Positions 1 through 5,696 of a stretch of DNA of 6,079 bases are shown piece by piece. The translations under genes were made by a program, and so were the position numbers. Under the pieces are notes generated by a model. That model was not told the DNA's origin. It did not search any database and worked only from the letters and a program-made list of their open reading frames with translations. Source of the stretch: Gammaproteobacteria bacterium UBA6173 (GTDB taxonomy: Bacteria > Pseudomonadota > Gammaproteobacteria > Pseudomonadales > Pseudohongiellaceae); assembly GCA_002422225.1 (NCBI GenBank), contig DITX01000175.1, forward strand, positions 1 to 6,079. The letters run 5' to 3'. Positions within the stretch are counted from its first letter, which is position 1. Every line of letters begins with the position of its first letter.

Positions 1-6
1 GCGGTT

Positions 7-12
7 AAGGGA
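7..12 (+). promoter_or_regulatory. Probable ribosome binding site of the MoxR gene
   Basis: AAGGGA lies 14 nt before the ATG at 27, which is longer than ideal spacing. An in-frame TAA at 6-8 closes the frame upstream, so ATG 27 is the first possible conventional start. Only 26 bases of leader are visible, so any operon promoter lies outside the window. Confidence 0.5.
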
Positions 13-26
13 ATACACTCATCATC

Positions 27-968
27 ATGCAAACCAGAATCAATCACGCGCTGAACAGCATCAATAAAATTGTGTTGGGCAAGGAGCCGCAAGTCAAACT
101 GGCAATGTGTTGTTTGCTGGCAGGCGGGCATCTGTTGTTGGAAGATCTGCCGGGCATGGGCAAAACCACCCTCGCGCAAGCGCTGGCAGGTGTGCTGGGT
201 TTGTCATTTAAACGTATTCAGTTCACCAGTGATTTGTTACCCGCAGACATCTTGGGCGGCTCGGTTTTTGACCCCGCCAGCGGTAACTTCAGCTTTCGTG
301 AAGGTCCGGTGTTTTGTCAGTTACTGATGGCCGATGAAATCAATCGTGCCACGCCGCGCACACAAAGCGCCTTGCTTGAAGCAATGGAAGAAGGGCAGGT
401 CACGCTGGATGGTGAAACGCGCGCATTGCCAGCACCGTTTTTTGTGATTGCTACCCAAAACCCTTCTAATCTGGCCGGTACTTATCCTTTACCAGAGTCT
501 CAGACTGATCGGTTTTTGATGTGTCTGTCGCTGGGTTACCCGGATGCCAGTGCCGAACGTGAACTGCTAAAAGCGTTTGCCGCCAGACATCACCAGCAGG
601 TGTCTGAATCATGTTTGAGTGATCGGGACTTGCAGGAGATTCGCGAAGCACTGGCAAACATCCATGTCAGTGAGGTATTGCTCGATTATGTACAACGGCT
701 TATTGCGTTTACCCGCAACCACAAGCATTTTCACGAAGGGCTCTCGCCGCGTGGAGGTATGGCGATGATGCGGGCAGCCAGTTGTTATGCATTGATGCAC
801 GGACGGGACTATGTGAGCGCCGATGATGTGCAGGCTGTGTTTGCGGCTGTAGCAGAACATCGTTTGCAGGCACACACAGAGGGTTTAACAGCGCTTTCAG
901 ACACAGAACAAGGTGGCTTGGGTTCATGGATACTGGCTTCGGTCAACGTGCTGCCCGGCTTTCATTGA
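27..968 (+). CDS. MoxR-family AAA+ ATPase
   Basis: This is a cytoplasmic AAA+ ATPase of the MoxR type. The family is thought to act as ATP-driven chaperones that mature or remodel partner proteins, usually encoded next door with DUF58 or von Willebrand A-like domains. Visible motifs are the Walker A loop EDLPGMGKTT (residues 39-48, Lys46), Walker B LLMADEINRA (99-108, Asp103/Glu104), sensor 1 IATQNP with Asn145, the PESQTDRF segment (156-163) with a candidate arginine finger at Arg162, and the sensor-2 region GLSPRGG (Arg242). The 313-residue length is normal for the family and all core ATPase motifs are intact, so it should be active. It is the first gene of a three-gene run; its last 43 nt overlap the DUF58 gene. 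Family assignment is very secure; the specific client is inferred from context to be the DUF58 protein. Confidence 0.96.
   Translation: MQTRINHALNSINKIVLGKEPQVKLAMCCLLAGGHLLLEDLPGMGKTTLAQALAGVLGLSFKRIQFTSDLLPADILGGSVFDPASGNFSFREGPVFCQLLMADEINRATPRTQSALLEAMEEGQVTLDGETRALPAPFFVIATQNPSNLAGTYPLPESQTDRFLMCLSLGYPDASAERELLKAFAARHHQQVSESCLSDRDLQEIREALANIHVSEVLLDYVQRLIAFTRNHKHFHEGLSPRGGMAMMRAASCYALMHGRDYVSADDVQAVFAAVAEHRLQAHTEGLTALSDTEQGGLGSWILASVNVLPGFH
910..916 (+). promoter_or_regulatory. Ribosome binding site deciding the DUF58 gene start
   Basis: AAGGTGG sits 9 nt before the ATG at 926, inside the MoxR coding sequence. It favours ATG 926 over the TTG at 965, which overlaps the MoxR stop as TTGA but has no purine-rich site in front of it. 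Confidence 0.65.
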
Positions 969-1987
969 TCGGACGGCTGTTAAAACGCTGGCAAGGCCGG
1001 CAAACTCGCTGGCTGAACAAGCGGGTGCCTCCTATAGCTACGCTGACACTTGGCCGTCGCACCATTTTTATTCTCCCTACCCCGCAAGGCGCCCTGATAG
1101 CAATCGCGGCACTGGCCATTTCATTGATTGCGTTAGCACAGCGCAATGTTGTTGCCACATTGTTAGCCAGTCTGATGTTGAGTCTGTTTCTTGTTTGTCT
1201 GATTTTGACCTATCGCAATCTGAGTGGACTGTTGATACAAAGTGCCAATACCCGACGTGCAAGTGCCTCGCACCATTGTTTTGAAGGCGAGCAAGCCTTG
1301 TTTGTTTTGCAACTCAACCCATCAGCTACCCAGCGCAAACATTGCCAGTTGGAAATTGGTTTTGAGTCGCAGTCAATGACATCTATTCAGTTGATACAAG
1401 GGTTAGGCACAATTGTTGAACTGCATCAACCAGCACTAAAACGCGGAATGATGTCAGCGCCACGCCTGTTGATTGCCAGTGACTATCCTCTGGGACTGTG
1501 GCGAGCATGGTCGCGTCCTGACTTATCCATGCAATGCCTGGTTTACCCTCGACCTATTTTTTGTGAGAGCCCGGATAACGTTTATCATCGTCATGCGACG
1601 CAGGCGGGCGTGCTCAAAGCTGCCGTGCAGAGTGGCAACGACGATTTTTCTGGTCTCAGGGAATACCAACCCGGCGATACCTCACGTCAAATTCATTGGC
1701 AATCCCTGGCCCGCGGACATGGTTTGCAGACCAAACAGTTTGTCCGCGAGAAACAGCCGGAAATTATACTGAACTGGGAACAGTTCGCCGGACGTGATAA
1801 CGAACAGATTCTGAGTTGTTTGTGTTACCAGATCGTGCAACTCAGTCGTCAGCAGCGGGTGTTTGGCTTACGACTACCGGGTGTGTTTGAAGCGCCCGAC
1901 AAGGGTGATACGCACAAGCATCGTTTATTGCGTGCACTGGCGCTGTTTTCCGCCGAGCAGGCGTCTCCTCAGGATGCTGCGTCATGA
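926..1987 (+). CDS. DUF58 domain membrane protein
   Basis: This is a membrane-anchored DUF58 protein, the usual partner of MoxR ATPases. DUF58 proteins are predicted to carry a von Willebrand A-like fold; their biochemical role is not well defined. After a basic N-terminal stretch, two hydrophobic helices lie at about residues 55-72 and 76-95, followed by a large soluble part. The second half carries the family signature: SDYPLGLWRAWS (185-196), then FSGLREYQPGD (241-251) and RQIHWQSLARG (254-264). The N-terminus inside and an even number of helices would place the soluble part in the cytoplasm, where the MoxR ATPase could reach it. At 353 residues it is of ordinary size. The 5' end overlaps the MoxR gene by 43 nt and the 3' end overlaps the transglutaminase gene by 4 nt (ATGA), so translation is probably coupled through all three. 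Family is secure; function is inferred from context. Confidence 0.94.
   Translation: MDTGFGQRAARLSLIGRLLKRWQGRQTRWLNKRVPPIATLTLGRRTIFILPTPQGALIAIAALAISLIALAQRNVVATLLASLMLSLFLVCLILTYRNLSGLLIQSANTRRASASHHCFEGEQALFVLQLNPSATQRKHCQLEIGFESQSMTSIQLIQGLGTIVELHQPALKRGMMSAPRLLIASDYPLGLWRAWSRPDLSMQCLVYPRPIFCESPDNVYHRHATQAGVLKAAVQSGNDDFSGLREYQPGDTSRQIHWQSLARGHGLQTKQFVREKQPEIILNWEQFAGRDNEQILSCLCYQIVQLSRQQRVFGLRLPGVFEAPDKGDTHKHRLLRALALFSAEQASPQDAAS
1971..1974 (+). promoter_or_regulatory. Ribosome binding site of the transglutaminase gene
   Basis: AGGA lies 9 nt before ATG 1984, within the end of the DUF58 gene. With the ATGA stop/start overlap at 1984-1987 it fits reinitiation by ribosomes finishing the upstream gene. 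Confidence 0.55.
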
Positions 1988-3840
1988 CCAAACCCGGTCG
2001 AATTGAGGTGCCTGGCGCTCTGCTGTTTGGTTTGGCTTTGTTGTTGCCACCGTTTCAGGGCATGGCCTGGTGGTTGATTCTGCCAAGTTTGATCACGCTG
2101 GTCCTCGGATGGCGACTGACTGCATTTGTCATGTTGTTGGGCAGTTATTTGTATGCTGAAACGCCGATCGCAGGGGGTTATCTACTGTTGCTGACCATGC
2201 TGTTGTTGGTGTCTATTGTGGCGGCACGCGCCCGCACCTTTGAGGGTGCTGGGCAATCTTCAGCAATGGACAGTTTTAAAACGGTGTTTGCAATAGTGCT
2301 GTTGTCCATCCCGGTTTTTATTTTGCTGATGGGGCTGCTGGCCAGCGCCGGTGCGCGCTGGGTAGAACAACAAAACAACGGCACCATGCAGACCGGCATC
2401 AGCGATAGACTATCGCCTGATTCGGTCACTCGCCTGGTTGCCTCAACCGAGCTAGCGCTGCGGGTGAAGTTTGAAGGCCAGTATGAGCAGCAACCTCCGC
2501 CTATGTCGATGTTGTATTGGCGAGGCGTTGTCCTGGAGAACTTTGATGGCAAAGCCTGGATCCGTGACCCGCAGCTGGAGTTCAATCTGGCAGATTCACC
2601 CACACAGACGCCAGAGAACACGGTGCAAGTGACATATGAGGTGTCACAAGAGCCTAATCGTGCGTACTGGTTGTATGGTCTGAATGAGGCTTGGGTTGAC
2701 AAAGACGATGTATACCGTGATACCCGCGGCGCGCTGGTCAACAGAATACCGGTGCGACAACGCTTGCGCTACCCGGTGACGTCGTATGTCAACACAGACC
2801 CGCTGACCGCACCACCGTCTGCGGTTGACTTCACACTTGATGACACCACGCGGGCCCGCAATCTGCAGCTGCCTGAACGCTCCAACCCTTTGAGTGTGCA
2901 ATGGGCAGCTTCGTTGCGGCAGCAGTTCCCGGACGATCTGGTGTTAACCCAGTTTGTGCTTGAACAGTTTTATCTTAATAATTTTTTCTACACAGTTAAC
3001 CCGCCCGCCATGGCAGAGCAAGGTATTGATGACTTTCTGTTTAGCCAACGCCAGGGCTTTTGTGGACACTACGCGTCGGCTTTGAGTTTTGTATTGCGTG
3101 CAGCCGGTATCCCGGCGCGCGTGATCGGTGGTTATCAAGGAGGGGAATTCAACCCGCTCAGTAATCACCTCAGTGTGTATCAATATCACGCACATGTCTG
3201 GGTAGAAGCGTGGTATGCCGGCAGGGGCTGGGTTCAACTCGATCCTACTGCCTGGGTTGCACCGGAGCGTATCACGATCGGAATGGATACATGGTTGCAG
3301 GAGGCTGTAGCTGAACAGAATTTGCGTGATCGATGGTGGTTTTATGTGAAGCAACTGCCGGGCGCCGTAACTGCTGGTGATGCGCTGGACGCTCTTTTAT
3401 ATCAGTCGGATCGATGGTTTTTTGACGAAGCGGGCGAGCTACGTACCGATGCGTTCAGTCTCTGGTTAGAGCAGCGTGGTCTGGGTGAATTGCCAGTCTG
3501 GCTGATGGCTGCGGTCTTATTGTTTGTGGTCCTGAGAACCATGTCTATACGTGGCGGCATCCTTGCGCCAGTTCCCCCTGTTATAAAGATGTATCACACG
3601 TTTGAAAAAAGCTTGGCTAAACAAGCGCTAGGATCATTGCCCGGGGAAACCACAGCAGCGCATCTTCGACGTATTGCCACAATCAGACCCGATCTGGTAA
3701 ACGAGGCAACAGAGTTGATTGACGAGCTGGATCACGTTATTTATGGTAAGACAGATCCGGACCTCAACAAATTAAAAAAATTGTTCAAAGAACTTCAACC
3801 GAAAAAGGGACTGGCCGATGGCGACAAACCCGTGGAGTGA
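1984..3840 (+). CDS. tgpA: TgpA-like transglutaminase-fold membrane protein (DUF3488 / transglutaminase core / DUF4129)
   Basis: This is an inner-membrane protein with a periplasmic transglutaminase-like domain, of the type named TgpA in Pseudomonas aeruginosa, where it is reported to be important for viability. The natural substrate is unresolved. I see about five hydrophobic segments in the first 125 residues (roughly 9-26, 28-42, 45-58, 64-82, 99-122), then a periplasmic region opening with GISDRLSPDSV (138-148) and YWRGVVLENFDGKAW (178-192). The transglutaminase core has the triad Cys360 in GFCGHYAS, His404 in AHVWVE and Asp420 in LDPTAW. A further helix at about 503-519 leads to a cytoplasmic DUF4129-like tail (about 530-600). 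An odd number of N-terminal helices puts the triad in the periplasm. The membrane domain looks shorter than in typical relatives, and the KxLExRxRRD-like loop commonly seen there is not recognisable. It is third in the operon, overlapping the DUF58 gene by 4 nt. Assignment is secure; the substrate and exact helix count are not. Confidence 0.94.
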   Translation: MTKPGRIEVPGALLFGLALLLPPFQGMAWWLILPSLITLVLGWRLTAFVMLLGSYLYAETPIAGGYLLLLTMLLLVSIVAARARTFEGAGQSSAMDSFKTVFAIVLLSIPVFILLMGLLASAGARWVEQQNNGTMQTGISDRLSPDSVTRLVASTELALRVKFEGQYEQQPPPMSMLYWRGVVLENFDGKAWIRDPQLEFNLADSPTQTPENTVQVTYEVSQEPNRAYWLYGLNEAWVDKDDVYRDTRGALVNRIPVRQRLRYPVTSYVNTDPLTAPPSAVDFTLDDTTRARNLQLPERSNPLSVQWAASLRQQFPDDLVLTQFVLEQFYLNNFFYTVNPPAMAEQGIDDFLFSQRQGFCGHYASALSFVLRAAGIPARVIGGYQGGEFNPLSNHLSVYQYHAHVWVEAWYAGRGWVQLDPTAWVAPERITIGMDTWLQEAVAEQNLRDRWWFYVKQLPGAVTAGDALDALLYQSDRWFFDEAGELRTDAFSLWLEQRGLGELPVWLMAAVLLFVVLRTMSIRGGILAPVPPVIKMYHTFEKSLAKQALGSLPGETTAAHLRRIATIRPDLVNEATELIDELDHVIYGKTDPDLNKLKKLFKELQPKKGLADGDKPVE

Positions 3841-3914
3841 AACATTGCGATCCAGCCTTTAAGTGTTAGTTGGCGTACAGATGTATTTGCTGCGTATCCG
3901 TTATGATGAGTTTC

Positions 3915-3930
3915 TCAGGGAAAAACCTGA
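3915..3930 (+). other. Small hairpin in the leader of the SYLF gene
   Basis: TCAGG (3915-3919) and CCTGA (3926-3930) form a perfect 5-bp inverted repeat around the loop GAAAAA, just downstream of the -10-like hexamer and 7 bases before the ribosome binding site. No T-run follows, so it is not an intrinsic terminator. It could be an mRNA structure near the 5' end, a small operator, or chance; a repeat this short is weak evidence. Confidence 0.3.
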
Positions 3931-3936
3931 CTATTT

Positions 3937-3941
3937 GAGGA
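3937..3941 (+). promoter_or_regulatory. Ribosome binding site of the SYLF gene
   Basis: GAGGA lies 7 nt before ATG 3949, a near-ideal distance. It supports this start, which also gives a complete signal peptide. Confidence 0.7.
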
Positions 3942-3948
3942 ATTTGCA

Positions 3949-4503
3949 ATGACCATTAAACAAGGTAAGACCATATTTCAATTGGCAGTAGGTTTGCTGT
4001 TATCAGGCATGCTGGTAAGCGCGCACGCAGAATCTGCTGCAGAATTGCATCGGGACGCTGAAGAAGCATTGGCTTTGTTGTACAGCACCAATCAGGTGGC
4101 AGAAGACTTTGGTGATCGAGCTAAAGCTGTGCTGGTGTTTCCAAATATTGTTAAGGCTGGCCTGGTGTTTGGTGGAGCCTATGGTGAAGGTGTATTGATG
4201 CAGGCGGGCATGGCGCCGCAGTATTACAATTCCTTTACGGGATCATGGGGCCTGCAGGCCGGTGCCCAATCCTACGGTTATGCGGTTTTCCTGATGACAG
4301 ATGCAGCTGTGGCATATTTAAATGATTCAAAAGGCTGGGAAATTGGTGTTGGCCCGACGGTGGTGTTGATGGATGAAGGCCTTGCGGCAAATGTTTCATC
4401 TACCTCGATACAGGATGATGCCTACGCCTTTATTTTTAACCAACAAGGTTTAATGGCTGGAGTCAGCGTTGAAGGAACCAAGATTACACATATTGTGCCG
4501 TAA
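3949..4503 (+). CDS. Secreted SYLF/YSC84-domain (lipid-binding type) protein
   Basis: This is a small exported protein of the SYLF/YSC84 family. Eukaryotic members bind phosphoinositides and actin; the role of bacterial members in the envelope is not settled. A Sec signal peptide covers about residues 1-27, with basic residues, the hydrophobic core LAVGLLLSGMLV and a likely cut after SAHA (before Glu28). The mature part has an amphipathic start (about 30-60), then AKAVLVFPNIVKAGLVFGGAYGEG (59-82, characteristic of the family), SWGLQAGAQSYGYAVFLMT (99-117) and the typical ending GLMAGVSVEGTKI (167-179). At 184 residues it is normal length and covers essentially a single domain. It follows a 108-bp gap, so it may start its own transcript. 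Its last 35 nt overlap the next gene, suggesting the two products are made together. Family and export are secure; lipid binding is extrapolated. Confidence 0.92.
   Translation: MTIKQGKTIFQLAVGLLLSGMLVSAHAESAAELHRDAEEALALLYSTNQVAEDFGDRAKAVLVFPNIVKAGLVFGGAYGEGVLMQAGMAPQYYNSFTGSWGLQAGAQSYGYAVFLMTDAAVAYLNDSKGWEIGVGPTVVLMDEGLAANVSSTSIQDDAYAFIFNQQGLMAGVSVEGTKITHIVP
4459..4462 (+). promoter_or_regulatory. Ribosome binding site supporting a TTG start
   Basis: GGAG lies 6 nt before the TTG at 4469, inside the SYLF gene. It supports TTG 4469 over a second in-frame TTG at 4493, for which the nearest purine-rich stretch (GAAGGA, 4471-4476) is 16 nt away. Confidence 0.55.
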
Positions 4504-5653
4504 GTTATTTGTTGGATTATGTCTGTTGATATTGATGGCACTGGTGTCTTGCACAGACCCGGTGTCGTCGCCGTCTATCGATCTACAGCGCGTTCCGGAT
4601 AATGGCATTCATCCCCGCATTATTATGGATGAATGGGGCGATACACATTTGTTGTATTTCCGCACACAGTCTCCTGACAGCCAGGCGTACTTGGGTCATC
4701 TGTATTACACCCGCTACGATAACAATACGGGTTCGTGGCAACCGGCTGTTCAGGTTTCCAGCGAGCCATTTAACTACAAAGACCCGATATACCGCGCCAA
4801 TTTTGCGGTAGGCGGCGAAGGCAGGATTCATGTCGTCTGGTATATAGACAGGCCAGCACGGTTTTTGTATGCACGATCTGACATCAATAAAGGTTTGTTT
4901 GAGCCGCCCATTCTGATTGACGGATCGCATCTTGAAGGTGTGGATGCCAACGCGGATATTGCGACCTATAACAATCGCGTCGCCTTGGTATGGGGTGCTG
5001 GTGATTTGATGCAGGAAGATCAGCGCTCAATATTTATGCTGAAGTCAGAAGACTATGGCGACAGTTTTGAGGATACCGTCATGATTGCTGACGCCGCTTT
5101 AGGTGCCTGCGCATGTTGTGCTTTGTCTGCAGAGTTCAATCAATCCGGCGAGCTGTTTGTAGCATACCGTTCCGCGATCAATAACACGGGCCGCCACATG
5201 CAGACGCTGATTGTCACTCAGAATGCGCATGGCGACGTGCAATCTTCATATTTGCCAGTGCATGCGATGAGTGAATGGGATATTTCATCGTGCCCGGTCA
5301 GCACCAATGATCTTGTCAGAGATGTGTCCGGTGATTACTGGCTGGCCTACGAGACTGAGAATCGTCTGCTTAAAATGAATTTGTCTAGTAACACTCAGCC
5401 AGAAGTTATCTCAGCCCAGCCGTCTTCTGTACGCGAAAAACACCCAGCCATGGCATTCAACATCGAAGGTTATCAGCTGATCGCTTGGGGCGAGGGCGGT
5501 GGTTTTTTCAGTGGCGGCTTACTGCGACGAGCGCTGTTTGATCGCGAGGGGAATCAGATTTCCCTGCCTGAGCTCGAGGCCTTGGAAATTCCTGATCGCA
5601 GCTTTGTAGCGGTCATGGTCAAGCCTGATGGCAACTTTTTGATCGTCTATTGA
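4469..5653 (+). CDS. Sialidase-like beta-propeller lipoprotein with CxCC motif
   Basis: This is a probable outer-membrane lipoprotein with a sialidase/BNR-like repeat fold. The start is TTG; no ATG precedes the lipobox except one within the hydrophobic stretch. The signal peptide has a basic segment (Arg11, Lys12), a hydrophobic core (13-26) and the lipobox LVSC with Cys28. Thr at +2 gives no inner-membrane retention signal. The mature part shows about seven repeats of a strand, turn with Gly/Asn, then a hydrophobic strand ending in an aromatic: near 48-64, 110-126, 162-177, 218-235, 280-296, 325-342 and 379-394. SEDYGDSF (193-200) matches an Asp-box. CACC (Cys214, 216, 217) and WDISSCP (Cys275) supply the only mature cysteines besides the lipidated one. 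I do not recognise the full set of sialidase catalytic residues, so enzyme activity should not be assumed; binding, redox or metal roles are possible. The gene overlaps the SYLF gene by 35 nt. Confidence 0.85.
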   Translation: MKEPRLHILCRKLFVGLCLLILMALVSCTDPVSSPSIDLQRVPDNGIHPRIIMDEWGDTHLLYFRTQSPDSQAYLGHLYYTRYDNNTGSWQPAVQVSSEPFNYKDPIYRANFAVGGEGRIHVVWYIDRPARFLYARSDINKGLFEPPILIDGSHLEGVDANADIATYNNRVALVWGAGDLMQEDQRSIFMLKSEDYGDSFEDTVMIADAALGACACCALSAEFNQSGELFVAYRSAINNTGRHMQTLIVTQNAHGDVQSSYLPVHAMSEWDISSCPVSTNDLVRDVSGDYWLAYETENRLLKMNLSSNTQPEVISAQPSSVREKHPAMAFNIEGYQLIAWGEGGGFFSGGLLRRALFDREGNQISLPELEALEIPDRSFVAVMVKPDGNFLIVY

Positions 5654-5696
5654 GCTGCTTTGTTACACCGCTGCACATATCACACTGCGGCACGCA
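5654..5696. other. Short gap between convergent genes
   Basis: This 43-bp gap lies between the stop of the lipoprotein gene and the stop of the opposite-strand phosphoesterase gene. CCGC (5668-5671) and GCGG (5687-5690) could pair across a 15-nt loop, but no T-run follows on either strand, so I do not call a terminator. Confidence 0.4.

Larger units (their letters stand above)
3841..3948 (+). promoter_or_regulatory. Intergenic leader with weak promoter-like element
   Basis: This 108-bp gap separates the transglutaminase operon from the SYLF gene. TATGAT at 3902-3907 matches five of six positions of a sigma-70 -10 box, but no good -35 lies 16-18 bp upstream; the nearest TTG-type hexamer, TTGGCG at 3870-3875, is 26 bp away, too far. 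No GC-rich hairpin with a T-run follows the stop at 3840, so read-through from the upstream operon remains possible. A separate promoter for the next gene pair is plausible but unproven. Confidence 0.3.

Noticed and set aside
913..1284. 123-codon plus-strand open frame overlapping the start of the DUF58 gene
   Set aside because: It is in another frame over the two transmembrane helices of the DUF58 protein, with no domain or supporting start site; the DUF58 frame explains the region.
2178..2741. 187-codon open frame on the minus strand inside the transglutaminase gene
   Set aside because: It lies wholly antisense to a well-conserved gene, has low-complexity Ser/Thr/Arg-rich composition, and shows no domain or convincing ribosome binding site. 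It is a shadow frame.
2944..3354. 136-codon minus-strand open frame opposite the transglutaminase core
   Set aside because: It is antisense to the catalytic Cys-His-Asp region, which is clearly the coding strand; no recognisable motif was seen in the antisense product.
4469..5653. Calling the lipoprotein an active exo-alpha-sialidase
   Set aside because: There is one good Asp-box and a propeller-like pattern, but I could not identify the arginine triad or the Tyr/Glu pair of true sialidases, so only a fold-level call is justified.
5668..5690. Possible bidirectional terminator between the convergent genes
   Set aside because: Only four base pairs (CCGC/GCGG) form, with a 15-nt loop and no T-run on either side, so it does not meet the pattern of an intrinsic terminator.
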